Assembly: GCA_963761475.1 (NCBI GenBank)
Contig: CAVXGT010000015.1
Span: 248,001-312,000 of the forward strand
Source of the DNA: Ga0077555 sp963761475
Lineage (GTDB): Bacteria; Pseudomonadota; Alphaproteobacteria; Rhizobiales; Hyphomicrobiaceae
Reading direction: 5' to 3'
Length of the DNA stretch: 64,000 bases
The translations under genes and the position numbers were made by a program. The notes under the pieces are model-generated. The model was not told where the DNA came from. It did not search any database and worked only from the letters and a program-made list of their open reading frames with translations. This document shows positions 50,839 to 61,600 of the stretch, piece by piece; the first letter of the stretch is position 1; each line of letters opens with the position of its first letter.

Positions 50839-53520
50839 ATGACCGGCGTCAACGAGATCCGCTCGACCTTTGTCGAGTTCTTCCAGAAAAACGGACATCA
50901 GCACGTCGAGAGTTCTTCGTTGGTGCCCCGCAACGATCCGACGCTGATGTTCACGTCGGCCGGCATGGTCCAATTCAAGAACCTGTTCACGGGGCAGGAA
51001 AAACGTGACTACAGCACGGCTGTGACGGCGCAGAAGTGCCTGCGCGCGGGCGGCAAGCACAACGATCTCGACAACGTCGGCTATACCGCGCGCCACCACA
51101 CCTTCTTCGAGATGCTCGGCAACTTCTCGTTCGGCGACTACTTCAAGGAGCGCGCGATCGAACTCGCCTGGACGCTGGTCTCGAAGGAGTTCGGCCTCAA
51201 GCGGGACAAGCTGCTGATCACCGTCTACTCGGAGGACGAGGAGGCGGCGGTCCTGTGGAAGAAGATCGCCGGCTTCAAGGACGACCGCATCATCCGAATC
51301 TCGACGTCGGACAACTTCTGGTCGGCGGGCGATACTGGCCCGTGCGGGCCGTGCTCGGAAATCTTCATCGACCAGGGCGACAAGCTGAAGGGCGGGCCGC
51401 CAGGAAGCCCCGACGAAGATGGCGACAGGTTCCTGGAGTTCTGGAACCTGGTGTTCATGCAGTTCGACCAGGTGGCGCCGGGCCAGCGCCAACCGCTGCC
51501 GCGGCCGTCGATCGATACGGGAATGGGGCTCGAGCGCATCTCGGCCATCCTGCAGGGCGTCCATTCGAACTACGATACGGATCTCTTCAAGGCGTTGATC
51601 GAGGCGTCGGTTTCCGAGACCGGTGTGCCGGCTAAAGGCGACAACACGCCGAGCCATCGCGTCATTGCCGACCATCTGCGTGCTGCCTCGTTCCTGATCG
51701 CCGACGGTGTGTTGCCGTCCAACGAAGGACGCGGCTACGTGCTCAGGCGCATCATGCGGCGGGCGATGCGTCACGCGCACCTGCTCGGCGCCAAGGACCC
51801 TTTGATGTATCGGCTGGTGCCGGCGCTCGTGCGGCAGATGGGGGATACCTACAAGGAGCTCACCCAGGCGCAGGCCCTGATCGCGGAGACGCTGAAGCTC
51901 GAGGAGGTTCGCTTCCGCAATACGCTCGAACGCGGGCTGGTGCTGCTCGACGACGCCACCAACAACCTGCGCAAGGGCGACGTGTTGGCCGGCGACGTGG
52001 CCTTCCGGCTTTACGACACCTATGGCTTCCCGCTCGACCTCACGCAAGACGCGCTGCGCCCGCGTGGTATCGGCGTCGATCTTGCCGCCTACAACGCCGC
52101 CATGGACCAGCAGAAGGAGGAGGCGCGACGGGCCTGGAAAGGCTCGGGCGAAGCCGCCACCGAGGGAATCTGGTTCGAGGTCAAGGAGAAGACGGGGGCA
52201 ACGGAATTCCTCGGCTACGACACGGAGGATGCCGAGGCCATCGTGCTCGGCACCTTTGCCAGCGGCAAGGCCGAGGCTGCGCTCAAGGCGGGCCAGTCGG
52301 GCGAGATCGTGGTCAACCAGACGCCGTTCTACGGCGAGAGTGGCGGACAGGTCGGAGATACCGGCATCATCCAGGGCAGCAACGGCGCCATCTTCAAAGT
52401 CACCGACACGCGCAAGAAGCTCGGCGACCTGTTCGTGCATACGGGGACGGTGGAGGCAGGCACGTTCAAGGCGGGAGACGCGGTCGCCATGAAGGTCGAC
52501 CATGCCCGGCGGACGGCGATCCGCGCCAACCACTCGGCAACCCACCTGGTGCACGAGGCGTTGCGGCAGGTGCTCGGCACGCACGTTGCCCAGAAAGGCT
52601 CGTTGGTGGAGCCGCAGCGCCTGCGCTTCGACATCTCGCACAACAAGGCGATGAGCGCCGAGGAGATTGCGAAGGTGGAGGAGCTCGCCAACGCCTACGT
52701 GCTGCAAAACACTCCGGTCGAGACGCGCCTCATGAGCATCGACGATGCGCGGGAGACGGGCGCCATGGCGCTGTTCGGCGAAAAGTATGGCGATGAGGTT
52801 CGCGTGGTCTCGATGGGTGTCGGGATCGGCGGCGAGAAAGCCAACAAGCCCTGGTCGATCGAGCTGTGCGGCGGCACGCACGTGCGGCGCACGGGCGACA
52901 TCGGACTGATCCGCATCGTCGCGGAAACGGGATCGGCTGCGGGCGTGCGGCGGATCGAGGCCGTCACGGCCGATGGTGCCCGCCACTACCTGGCCGACCA
53001 GGATCAGCGCATGCGCGAGCTGACCAATTTGCTGCGCACCAGGCCCGAGGAGATCGTCGAGCGGGTCAAGGCGCTGGTCGACGGGCAAAAGCAGCTCGAG
53101 CGGCAACTGAGCGAAGCTCGACGTGCGCTTGCACTCGCGGGCGGCTCAGGCGCATCGGACGGCGGCGGTGCGGCGGCAAGCCAGATCAAGACTATCGGCG
53201 ACGTCAAGCTGCTGGCTCGTAGCGTCCAAGGCCTCAATCCGAAGGATCTGCGTGGCCTCGTCGATGATGCCAAGAAGCAGGTTGGATCGGGCATCGTCGC
53301 CATCGTCGGTGTGACGGAGGACGGCAAGGCGGGCCTCGCGGTCGGGGTGACGGAAGACCTGACTAAGAGCTGGAGCGCGGTGGACCTCGTCAAGATCGGA
53401 GCCGACGCTCTCGGCGGCAAAGGCGGTGGCGGGCGACCCGACCTCGCCCAGGCCGGCGGTCCGGACGGCAGCAAGGCTGCCGACGCGCTGACGGCGATCG
53501 AGGCGAAGATCGCCGGCTAA
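50839..53520 (+). CDS. alaS: Alanyl-tRNA synthetase
   Basis: 893 residues of a full-length AlaRS. Class II motif 1 is RSTFVEFFQKNGHQ, motif 2 region RHHTFFEMLGNFSFGDYFK near residue 76, motif 3 GMGLERISAILQG near 232. The editing domain has NHSATHLVHEAL (H-x3-H) and the zinc ligands ELCGGTHVRRTGDIG near 676-690, then the C-Ala domain with the Gly-rich GGRPDLAQAGG end. The ATG at 50839 begins at the conserved N-terminus. Essential; transcribed alone. Confidence 0.97.
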   Translation: MTGVNEIRSTFVEFFQKNGHQHVESSSLVPRNDPTLMFTSAGMVQFKNLFTGQEKRDYSTAVTAQKCLRAGGKHNDLDNVGYTARHHTFFEMLGNFSFGDYFKERAIELAWTLVSKEFGLKRDKLLITVYSEDEEAAVLWKKIAGFKDDRIIRISTSDNFWSAGDTGPCGPCSEIFIDQGDKLKGGPPGSPDEDGDRFLEFWNLVFMQFDQVAPGQRQPLPRPSIDTGMGLERISAILQGVHSNYDTDLFKALIEASVSETGVPAKGDNTPSHRVIADHLRAASFLIADGVLPSNEGRGYVLRRIMRRAMRHAHLLGAKDPLMYRLVPALVRQMGDTYKELTQAQALIAETLKLEEVRFRNTLERGLVLLDDATNNLRKGDVLAGDVAFRLYDTYGFPLDLTQDALRPRGIGVDLAAYNAAMDQQKEEARRAWKGSGEAATEGIWFEVKEKTGATEFLGYDTEDAEAIVLGTFASGKAEAALKAGQSGEIVVNQTPFYGESGGQVGDTGIIQGSNGAIFKVTDTRKKLGDLFVHTGTVEAGTFKAGDAVAMKVDHARRTAIRANHSATHLVHEALRQVLGTHVAQKGSLVEPQRLRFDISHNKAMSAEEIAKVEELANAYVLQNTPVETRLMSIDDARETGAMALFGEKYGDEVRVVSMGVGIGGEKANKPWSIELCGGTHVRRTGDIGLIRIVAETGSAAGVRRIEAVTADGARHYLADQDQRMRELTNLLRTRPEEIVERVKALVDGQKQLERQLSEARRALALAGGSGASDGGGAAASQIKTIGDVKLLARSVQGLNPKDLRGLVDDAKKQVGSGIVAIVGVTEDGKAGLAVGVTEDLTKSWSAVDLVKIGADALGGKGGGGRPDLAQAGGPDGSKAADALTAIEAKIAG

Positions 53521-53603
53521 GTCCGGTGGCTTTCAGAGCGGGGACGGCTTCCGCCGCCGCCGCCGCCCCTCGCGGGCTATGATTCAGGTGCCAAGGCGCC
53601 CGA

Positions 53604-53957
53604 TCAGTAACGGAATTCCCAGCGAAAATAGCCGGGACCTGAGTCCTTGGACTGGTTTCCGCCCTGGGCCTCCCAGAAATCGACCGTGGCGCGCCGCAGC
53701 GTCTCGGTGCAGCTACGCCCGCAATCGATCCAGGTGCCGCGTGGCAGGCGCACCTGCCAGCCGCGCCGGCCGGCGTGGCGGACAGGGCCGCTGATGGTGC
53801 CGTTGCCCCAATGGCTTTCCGCAACGACGTAGGAGGGTCGATAGCCGGCGCTGGCATAGCGATCGGCAGAGGCGGGTGCAGCAACAAGCGCGGAGACCGC
53901 CACAGTGGCGGCGAATGCCCCACAGCGCGCCAAAGAATGCACTGTCCGTTTCGACAT
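53604..53957 (-). CDS. Small secreted protein with a conserved Cys-Trp motif
   Basis: 117 residues. A signal peptide covers about 1-32, ending APASA. The mature part has WIDCGRSCTETLRRATVDFW, a short two-cysteine motif I associate with small periplasmic proteins of Hyphomicrobiales of unknown function, and a tryptophan-rich end. The ATG complementing 53955-53957 is chosen since the signal peptide begins there. Probably separate from the next gene, which ends 24 bp upstream on the same strand. Confidence 0.7.
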   Translation of the reverse strand: MSKRTVHSLARCGAFAATVAVSALVAAPASADRYASAGYRPSYVVAESHWGNGTISGPVRHAGRRGWQVRLPRGTWIDCGRSCTETLRRATVDFWEAQGGNQSKDSGPGYFRWEFRY

Positions 53958-53980
53958 ACGTCCCCCGTTCGGCGCGTTCT

Positions 53981-54490
53981 TCACGCCCGTGAAAGGTTGA
54001 TATTGACGCTTTGCAAGGCCACGCCTTCGGTGCGGATTGTCACGGTCTGGCTGCTGCCGTTGGTCTGGACCGCCATCGTGCCCTTGAAGCCGCCACCGAC
54101 AATCGAGAGACTGAAGTTGCCGTCGGTGCCCTTACCGGTGACGGCGCCGGAGGCGTTATAAGTGCGCTCTTCCCACTGGCCGGTGATATTGCTGCCCTCC
54201 TGAGCCAACTGGGCCCTCAGCTCGATCCGGCTGCTGGCGGAGGCACAACGGATGGCGAGGCCGAGGCCGGCGCCTGCGTCTTTCGGCGAGTAGTAGGCGT
54301 AACATTTCAAAGTTTCAGTGCTGCCGCTGGTCAGTCGGACCTTGGCGGCGCCCTTCCAGGTGCCGGAGAGATAGTCAAATGGACCGCGCGCATCCGCCTG
54401 GGGCACGCCTGCGAGGGCTGAAATCGCTGCCAGAAGGACGCCAACGACCAGCTTCTTGCCCCAATCCTTAGCCCGCCATCTGGTCATCAT
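53981..54490 (-). CDS. Secreted protein of unknown function
   Basis: 169 residues. A signal peptide (KLVVGVLLAAISALAGVPQADA, too long to cite as one motif but lying at about residues 12-34) precedes a beta-rich domain beginning FDYLSGTWKGAAKVRL, with a CYAYY and a RCAS cysteine and the turn ITGQWEERTYNASG. The layout resembles lipocalin-like or outer periplasmic proteins in Bradyrhizobium-type bacteria. The two adjacent ATGs at 54490 and 54487 follow GAAGAGG; either could be used. It lies 24 bp upstream of the small Cys-Trp protein. Confidence 0.65.
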   Translation of the reverse strand: MMTRWRAKDWGKKLVVGVLLAAISALAGVPQADARGPFDYLSGTWKGAAKVRLTSGSTETLKCYAYYSPKDAGAGLGLAIRCASASSRIELRAQLAQEGSNITGQWEERTYNASGAVTGKGTDGNFSLSIVGGGFKGTMAVQTNGSSQTVTIRTEGVALQSVNINLSRA

Positions 54491-54763
54491 CCGCCTCTTC
54501 CGCCAAACCGCCTGCCGCCACAATCCCGCACAACATCTCCACTGCAATGGTTACCAAATGCTGACCGGGCAAGCAAAACGCCCGGCGCCGCAGGCGTTGC
54601 AACAGAGCAACACATGGTCACGATGTCGGAGCGACACAAGAGGTGGACGCATGGGACGCCAGCAGATGAACAGTGCAGGCATGCTTTTTGCTCCGTCATT
54701 TGAAGCGCAGGGGGACACGCCCCGAGACGAGACACGTCGACGAACGCCTGGAAGGGGCCGCAG

Positions 54764-54988
54764 ATGACCACCGCGACTGCCCACGGCATTGGCAATGCCA
54801 GACTGGGCGCTATCGCCGACCGGATCGGCCTTTTCATGGTCGCGTTTGTGCAGGGTGCAGGCGCAACGGTGCTGCTCGCCGGCGCGGTTGCGGCCAGCTA
54901 TCTGGTCAAATCAGCGCTTGGAATCGACCTGTTGCCTGGCCCCTCGCCGCTCCACGATTTGCTCTACCCGCTGGTGGCGCGGCAGTAG
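54764..54988 (+). CDS. Small single-helix membrane protein
   Basis: 74 residues with one hydrophobic stretch (IGLFMVAFVQGAGATVLLAG into AVAASYLV, about 21-48) and the C-terminal GIDLLPGPSPLHDLLYP. GGAAGGGG lies 7 nt before the ATG. Unknown function; it ends 70 bp before the second zinc dehydrogenase and may be its leader gene. Confidence 0.6.
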   Translation: MTTATAHGIGNARLGAIADRIGLFMVAFVQGAGATVLLAGAVAASYLVKSALGIDLLPGPSPLHDLLYPLVARQ

Positions 54989-55058
54989 AGATGACTGCTG
55001 GCGTGCTCTATGCTCGCCGCCATCCAACGTCACGCCTTTACCGCTGCGGAGCACCAAC

Positions 55059-56186
55059 ATGCACATCAAGGGAGCCGTGCTCTACGAGCAGGGCCTGCCA
55101 CGCCCCTACGCCCAGAGCCGGCCACTGCGGATCGAGACGCTGGAGTTGGAGCCGCCGCGGGCCGGCGAAGTTCTGGTCAAGGTTCGTGCGGCAGGGCTTT
55201 GCCACTCCGACCTTTCGACCATCGAGGGCGCCCGGCCGCGGCCCTTGCCGACGGTGATCGGGCATGAGGGGGCCGGCGAGATTGCCGCTCTCGGCAGCGG
55301 GGTCAGCGACCTCGAAGTCGGCGACCACGTGGTGTTCATCTTCGCGCCGAGTTGCGGGTCGTGCCGGCAATGCACCAGCGGACGGCCGAACCTGTGCACG
55401 ACCTTCAACGCCGCCAAACAGAAGGGCGACCTTGCCACGGGAGGGCGGCGGCTCAAGCTCAACGGGCAGGAGGTCGCCCACTATGCGGGCCTCTCGTGCT
55501 TTGCCGACCATGCGGTGGTGCCGCGCAATTCGGTGCAGAAGATCCCCAAGGACGTGCCGTTTGGCGATGCAGCGCTGTTCGGGTGCGCCGTCGTCACGGG
55601 GGTCGGTGCGGCGGTCAACACGGCAGAAACCAAACCTGGCGACGTGGTCGCCGTGGTCGGGCTCGGCGGGGTCGGCCTTTCCTGCCTGCTCGGCGCCATC
55701 GTTGCCGGCGCGGGCCGGATCATCGCGGTCGACGTGCATGACGACAAGTTGGCGCTGGCGCGCCAGCTCGGCGCCACCGACACCTTCAATGCCCGGGAGG
55801 CGGACTGCGTCGAGCGGATCGTGAAGGCCACCGACGGCGGCGTCGACAGCGCCTTCGAAATGGCGGGCACCGTCAAGGCGATGGAGCTTGCCTACAAGAT
55901 CACGGTCAGGGGCGGGCGGACGGTCTCGGCCGGCCTGTCGCCGGTGGCTGCGCAATTCACCGTGCCGCACTACCAGATGGTGCAGGACGGCCGCCAAGTG
56001 CTCGGCAGCTACATGGGCGGGTGTGTGATCGCGCGTGACGTGCCGCGCTACATCGGCCTCTACAAGGACCGCAAGCTGCCAGTCGACCGGCTGCTCAGTG
56101 CCAAGATCCGGCTCGATGAGGTCAACGAAGGCTTCGACCGCCTGGCCGACGCGGCGGTCGTGCGCCAAGTCGTGCTATTCGACTGA
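55059..56186 (+). CDS. Zinc-dependent alcohol dehydrogenase (MDR family), second paralogue
   Basis: 375 residues. The catalytic zinc ligands are in AGLCHSDLSTIEGA and IGHEGAGEIAALG, with the third in LFGCAVVTGVGAAV; the structural lobe is CGSCRQCTSGRPNLC. The nucleotide motif is VVGLGGVGLSCLLG and AVDVHDDKL favours NAD. It shares block order with the dehydrogenase at 36804 but is clearly diverged. ATG 55059 has GGAG 8 nt upstream. Cytoplasmic; probable alcohol or aldehyde conversion. Confidence 0.92.
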   Translation: MHIKGAVLYEQGLPRPYAQSRPLRIETLELEPPRAGEVLVKVRAAGLCHSDLSTIEGARPRPLPTVIGHEGAGEIAALGSGVSDLEVGDHVVFIFAPSCGSCRQCTSGRPNLCTTFNAAKQKGDLATGGRRLKLNGQEVAHYAGLSCFADHAVVPRNSVQKIPKDVPFGDAALFGCAVVTGVGAAVNTAETKPGDVVAVVGLGGVGLSCLLGAIVAGAGRIIAVDVHDDKLALARQLGATDTFNAREADCVERIVKATDGGVDSAFEMAGTVKAMELAYKITVRGGRTVSAGLSPVAAQFTVPHYQMVQDGRQVLGSYMGGCVIARDVPRYIGLYKDRKLPVDRLLSAKIRLDEVNEGFDRLADAAVVRQVVLFD

Positions 56187-56242
56187 TTGTCAGGCTGATC
56201 GCGGGACCGCGCCGAACCTCATTGCGCTCTTCACAATACGAT

Positions 56243-56277
56243 GCGGCCGCCACCTCCAGCGTGGAGACAGCGGCCGC
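56243..56277. terminator. Two-level hairpin between convergent genes
   Basis: Outer arms GCGGCCGC (56243-56250 and 56270-56277) enclose an inner CTCCA-GCG-TGGAG stem. It sits between the stops of the dehydrogenase (56186) and the binding protein (56284), fitting a bidirectional terminator without a T run. Confidence 0.5.
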
Positions 56278-56283
56278 TGCTTG

Positions 56284-57021
56284 CTAGGCGCCAGCGGGCG
56301 GGGCGACGGACAGGCCGTTGGCTTTGTGCTTGTCGATGAAGCTCTGCACGAGACCGGAGGCCTTTGCGTCCTCGACGAAGGCTGCGAGCCACTTGGCGGC
56401 GTTCACATTCTTCTTGGGCGTGCCCATCGCCTGCTGCACGGCGGAGAATTTGCCGTCAAGGATGCGTGCGCCGGGCAGCTTCTTGACGTCGTCGATGAGA
56501 CGGGGGCGCAAGCCCGCCAGCACGTCCAGCTTTTCAGCGACGAACTTGTCGAACGAGGCGTCGAGCGAATTTGTGCGCACCAGCTCGGCCTGCTTGATGT
56601 TGTTCTCGAGCCAGAGGCCGTAGGCGCTGCGGCCGGTGACGGAGATGCGCACGCCGGGCTTGTCGACTTCGGCGATGGTCTTGATCGGCGAGCCGGCGGG
56701 GACGAGGTAGGTGGATTCGATCTCGCAATAGGCAGCCGTGAAGGCAATGGTGCGGGCACGCTGGGGCTCGGCGCCGATATTGCCGATGTCCCAGACGTCG
56801 TTCTCGGCCTGATCGCCGAGTTCACCCGGCGACTTGAACGGGATCAGTTTCAACTTGACGCCAAGGCGTCTTGCCGCCTCGGCCGCCATGTCCGGCGATA
56901 CGCCGGTCGGGTCTCCGTCAGCGGTGCGTCCCGTCACCAGCAGGAAGTTCGACATGTTGATTGCGGCGCGCAGCGTGCCGCTGGGCGCGAGCTCGGCGAC
57001 GACCTCTGAGGGTACTGACAT
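56284..57021 (-). CDS. Amino-acid-type ABC binding protein domain without signal peptide
   Basis: 245 residues of the SBP_bac_3 fold: GTLRAAINMSNFLL and GVSPDMAAEAARRLGVKL at the N-terminus, ENDVWDIGNIGAEPQRAR with the conserved Asp, FTAAYCEIESTYLVP and the later GVRISVTGRSAYGLWL. The fold is complete from the first strand, but there is no signal peptide: the start MSVPSEVVAELAPSGTLRA is polar. It may be cytoplasmic, or its true start may lie elsewhere, though the upstream sequence offers no hydrophobic extension. It is divergent from an ABC ATPase gene, but no permease is present. Confidence 0.75.
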   Translation of the reverse strand: MSVPSEVVAELAPSGTLRAAINMSNFLLVTGRTADGDPTGVSPDMAAEAARRLGVKLKLIPFKSPGELGDQAENDVWDIGNIGAEPQRARTIAFTAAYCEIESTYLVPAGSPIKTIAEVDKPGVRISVTGRSAYGLWLENNIKQAELVRTNSLDASFDKFVAEKLDVLAGLRPRLIDDVKKLPGARILDGKFSAVQQAMGTPKKNVNAAKWLAAFVEDAKASGLVQSFIDKHKANGLSVAPPAGA

Positions 57022-57289
57022 TTCTCATGCTCCTTGATGGAAGATGCCGGAGACTTTAGTGGCATGGGGCGGTCGGCAGCAACCGGGCCGTTGGATGCTT
57101 ACTCCCCAGCCAACCTGCCGGCCCAGCCAGGATAGGCCGGTTTTGCGGGCTAGCGGCGGAATGGGTGGATTGGCCGAGTACGATCGCCAGGGCATCATTG
57201 CCGCCCGGGCCCGACTGACCTATTGTCCGCGCCCGACGGGACCGTGGCCCAGACCCATCCCGGATCAGAGCTCAGCAAGCGGACCTGCC

Positions 57290-58495
57290 GTGAAATTGCC
57301 AAGCTTTCTCAAGCCCCATGGCGCCCGCCAAGGCTCTGGCCACAGCGATCGAGGAGCCGAGCCGGGTGCTTCAAAGACCGCGCGACCGGGCCGGGCCGGA
57401 GCGGCGTTTGCCGCCAGCCTAGCGTTCGAGGCCGTCGAGCGACGCTATGGCGAGGCGATGGCGCTCCGAGGCATCTCGCTGGCGATCGAGCCGGGCGAAG
57501 TCGTGTGCCTGCTCGGCCCTTCAGGTTGCGGCAAGACGACATTGCTGCGGATCGCATCGGGAATCGAGAAACCGTCGGCCGGACGGGTGCTGATCGCCGG
57601 AGAGGAGGTGGCCGGGCCCAATCGGTTCGTGCCGCCGGAATCGCGCCACGTCGGCCTGATGTTCCAGGATTTCGCGCTGTTCCCGCATCTCAACATCCTC
57701 GAGAACGTCGCGTTCGGACTGAAGTCACTCTCGAAGGAAACCGCGCTGCGCGAAGCACGGGCGGTGCTGGCGCGCGTCGGCATGCTGCGCCATGCCGAGA
57801 TGTATCCGCACACGCTTTCCGGCGGCGAGCAGCAGCGGGTGGCGCTCGCCCGCGCGATCGTGCCGCGGCCGGCGGTGATGCTTATGGACGAGCCGTTCTC
57901 GGGTCTCGACGTGCACCTGAGGGAGCGGCTGCAGGAGGAAACGCTGTCGCTCATCCGGGAGACGCGGGCGACCTCGATCATCGTGACGCACCATCCGGAG
58001 GAGGCGATGCGGCTCGCCGACCGGATCGCGGTGATGCGGGCTGGGCGGCTGATCCAGGTCGGCAAGGCGCGCGATCTGCACCGGGATCCCGCTGACCTGT
58101 TCGTGGCGCGGCTGTTCTCGGAAATCAACGAGATCACCTGGACGGTGGAGGGCGGCGCGCTCAGGACACCGGTCGGCACGTTCATGGTGCCCGATATCGG
58201 GGAAGGCGAGACCGCAGTGGTTTGCATCCGGCAACGCGCGATCGGGCTCGTTCGACAAGGCCAGGGCATCCCGGCCCGGCTGGTGCGCGTCAAACCGCTC
58301 GGCGATGCGGCACTGGTCGACCTGGCAGTCGAAGGCTTCGACGGGCTGCTGCGGGCGCGGGTGCGCGAGAGTGAGCTGCCGGCCGAGGCCGACGTTGGCG
58401 TCGAGATCGCGCCGGAGCGGGTGCTGGTGTTCCCGGCCGACGACGGGGACGAGGCCAGCCAAGCACTGGCCGTGGGCGCAGTGCCGGCTGATTGA
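57290..58495 (+). CDS. ABC transporter ATP-binding protein (FbpC/PotA-like)
   Basis: 401 residues. Walker A is LLGPSGCGKTTLLR, the signature LSGGEQQRVALARA, Walker B VMLMDEPFSGLD and the H-loop TSIIVTHHPEEAMRLADRI. A C-terminal TOBE-like regulatory part follows (FMVPDIGEGETAVVCIRQRA, then VKPLGDAALVDLAV). This matches importer ATPases for iron, spermidine or anions. The start is uncertain: GTG at 57290 gives a 50-residue polar lead-in before the first strand FEAVERRYG. No permease lies in the window. Confidence 0.85.
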   Translation: MKLPSFLKPHGARQGSGHSDRGAEPGASKTARPGRAGAAFAASLAFEAVERRYGEAMALRGISLAIEPGEVVCLLGPSGCGKTTLLRIASGIEKPSAGRVLIAGEEVAGPNRFVPPESRHVGLMFQDFALFPHLNILENVAFGLKSLSKETALREARAVLARVGMLRHAEMYPHTLSGGEQQRVALARAIVPRPAVMLMDEPFSGLDVHLRERLQEETLSLIRETRATSIIVTHHPEEAMRLADRIAVMRAGRLIQVGKARDLHRDPADLFVARLFSEINEITWTVEGGALRTPVGTFMVPDIGEGETAVVCIRQRAIGLVRQGQGIPARLVRVKPLGDAALVDLAVEGFDGLLRARVRESELPAEADVGVEIAPERVLVFPADDGDEASQALAVGAVPAD

Positions 58496-58626
58496 CCGGG
58501 GCCTTCCGCGAAACCTTTGCGTTGCCGGCCCATTGGCGCTTGCCTCCCGGCACAATCCTCCCGATGCTGTTCGGCATGTCGGCTGAGCCCGCGCACCGCG
58601 GCCAAACCTGACAAGGGAGCCCGCAC

Positions 58627-61600
58627 ATGACGCTCAGAGCCGTGACGCTCGAGGACAAGTACGAGCTTGGCAAAGGCACCGCCTATCTGACAGGCAGTCA
58701 GGCGCTGGTGCGGCTCGCCATGAACCAGATCTGGCGCGACGAGGCCGCCGGCCTCAGGACAGCCTCCTACATCACCGGCTATCGCGGCTCGCCGATGCAC
58801 AACATCGACAAGGAGTCATGGCGGGCCAAGGCTTTGCTCGAACAGCGCCGCGTCTTCTTCCATGCCGCCGTCAACGAGGACCTGGCGGCGACGGCGTGCT
58901 GGGGCAGCCAGCAGGCCAACATGTACGACGGCGCCAAATACGACGGCGTTGCCGCCATGTGGTACGGCAAGGGGCCGGGGCTCGACCGCTCGATCGACGC
59001 CATCCGGCATGCCAACCTCGCTGGGACCTCGAAGCACGGCGGCGTGCTGGCTGCGGTCGGTGACGATCCGGCGATGAAGTCGACCGACGTGCCAGCGGCC
59101 TCGGAGACGATGTTTGCCGATCTGATCATGCCGGTCCTCTATCCCGCGACCGTGCAGGAGGTGCTGGACTTCGGCATCGTCGGTTGGGCGATGTCGCGCT
59201 TTTCCGGCGCCTGGGTCGGTTTCAAGCTGACGGCCGACACGGTCGATGCGGCGGCCGGCGTCGACGCCGAGCCCGACCGCGTCAAGCTGATCACGCCCAA
59301 TTTCGAGCTGCCGACCGACGGCGTGCACATCCGGGCCGGCGATGCGTGGGTGGCCCAGGAGCCGCGACTCAGGCGCGCCAAGCTGCCGGCCGCTCTCGCC
59401 TTCGCACGCGCCAACGGCGTCAACCGCCGGCTGATCGACGGGCCCAGGCGGCGCTACGGCATCATTGCGGCGGGCAAGGCCGCGATGGACACGCTCGAGG
59501 CGCTGGAGCTCATGGGCCTCGGCGGCGGACGGGCCGCCGAGATCGGCATCACGATGCTGAAGATCGGCATGCCCTACCCGCTTGACCGCGAGACCGTGCG
59601 CACCTTCGCCGATGGCCTCGAGGAGGTGTTCGTCATCGAGGAAAAGCGGCGGCTGCTCGAGGTGGGCGTCAAGGACGCCATCTACGACCTGCCGGAGGCC
59701 CGCCGGCCCCGCGTGGTCGGGCGCTGCGACGAGAACGACAACCTGCTGATCCCGGAAATCGCCGAGTTCTCGGCCGACGAGGTGGTGCGGGCGCTGGCGG
59801 GACGCATTGCGCCGTTCCACAACTCCGACACGATCAAGGCCCGGATCGCATTCCTCGACGACAAGGCGAAGCGGGGCCTTGCGCGCCGCAGCGTCGCCAT
59901 CCAACGCGTCCCCTATTTCTGCTCGGGCTGCCCGCACAACACCTCGACCAAGGTGCCGGAGGGCAGCCGGGCACACGGCGGCGTCGGCTGCCACTACATG
60001 TCGACCTACATGGACCGCAACGTCACGGCACACACACACATGGGCGGTGAAGGTGCCAACTGGATCGGCCAGGCCCCGTTCACGACGGCGAACCATGTCT
60101 TCCAGAACCTCGGTGACGGGACCTATTTCCATTCCGGGCTGATGGCGATCCGGGCGTGCATCGCCTCCGGCGTCAACATCACCTACAAGATCCTCTTCAA
60201 CGACGCGGTGGCGATGACCGGCGGGCAGCCGCATGACGGCACGATCACGCCGATGTCGATTTCGGCACAGGTGGCGGCCGAGGGCGTCAAGCGAATCTTC
60301 GTCGTCACCGACGATCCCGCGAAATATCCTCAGGATGCGCCGTTTGCGGCGGGCACGCAGATCGAGCCGCGCCACCGCCTCGACTGGGTGCAGCGCGAGC
60401 TCAGGCAGACGCCGGGCGTCAGCGTTCTCATCTACGACCAGACGTGTGCTGCGGAGAAGCGTCGGCGGCGCAAGAAGGGGGAGATGGTCGATCCGGCGCG
60501 GCGGATGGCGATCAATCCGCGGGTTTGCGAGGGGTGTGGGGATTGCTCGGTCGCCTCGAACTGCCTGTCGGTGCTGCCACTGGAGACTGCGTTCGGTCGG
60601 AAGCGACAGATCGACCAGTCCTCGTGCAACAAGGACTACTCGTGCGCGGAGGGCTTTTGCCCGAGCTTCGTCAACGTGATCGGCGCTAAGCCGAAGCGGC
60701 TTGCCGGCGCCAAGGACGTGCCGCGCAACCTGACGCTGCTGCCGGTGCCGACGCTGCCGAAGCTGGGACCGGAGGAGGCCTACAACATCCTCATCACCGG
60801 CATCGGCGGGACGGGCGTCGTCACGATTGCGGCGCTGTTGACGATGGGCGCGCACATCGAGGGCAAGGCGTTCTCGACTATCGATCAGTTCGGCATGGCG
60901 CAGAAGGGCGGCGCGGTCATGAGCCATGTGCGGATCGCGGCCAGCGAATCGAGCACTCGGGCCGGCGCGGCTGTCGACGGGCTCGGCCGACCTCGTGCTC
61001 GGCTGCGACAGCCTGGTGACGAGCGGAGACGCGGCGCTTGGCAGCATCGATGCCAGGCGGAGCCACGTCGTCGTCAACGCGCATCAGGCGATCACCGGGC
61101 AGTTCGCCATGAATCCGGACCTGACCTTTCCGGCCGATGCCATTGCGCGGCGGATCAGTGCCGAAGCCGGCCCGGGCAGGATCGATCTCATCGACGCGAC
61201 GCGGCTCGCCACAGCGCTGATGGGCGACAGCATCGCCGCCAACCTGTTCATGCTGGGATTTGCCTGGCAGAAGGGGCTGGTGCCGGTTTCCTCGGCTGCG
61301 CTGATGCGTGCGATCGAGCTCAATGGGCTGGCGATCGAAGCCAACAAAACGGCCTTCGACTGGGGACGGCGAGCCGGGCACGACCTTGCCGCCGTCGAGG
61401 CGCTGGTCGGGCTGCCCAAGGGCGCGCCGCTCGACACACTCGACGCCCTCCTTGCGCACCGACGCGCAGATCTCGAAGCCTACCAGGACGCCGCCTATGC
61501 CAACCGATACGAGGCCCTGGTGCGCCGGGTGGCGGCAGCGGAGAGCGCCAAGACGCCTGGCCGGTCTGAGCTTGCCATGACGGTCGCCCGCAATCTCCAC

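Noticed and set aside
50779..53106. 775-codon open frame opposite alaS
   Set aside because: Antisense shadow of an essential gene with all its motifs on the plus strand.
58816..61077. 753-codon open frame opposite the indolepyruvate oxidoreductase
   Set aside because: Antisense shadow; composition is typical of a reversed high-GC gene.
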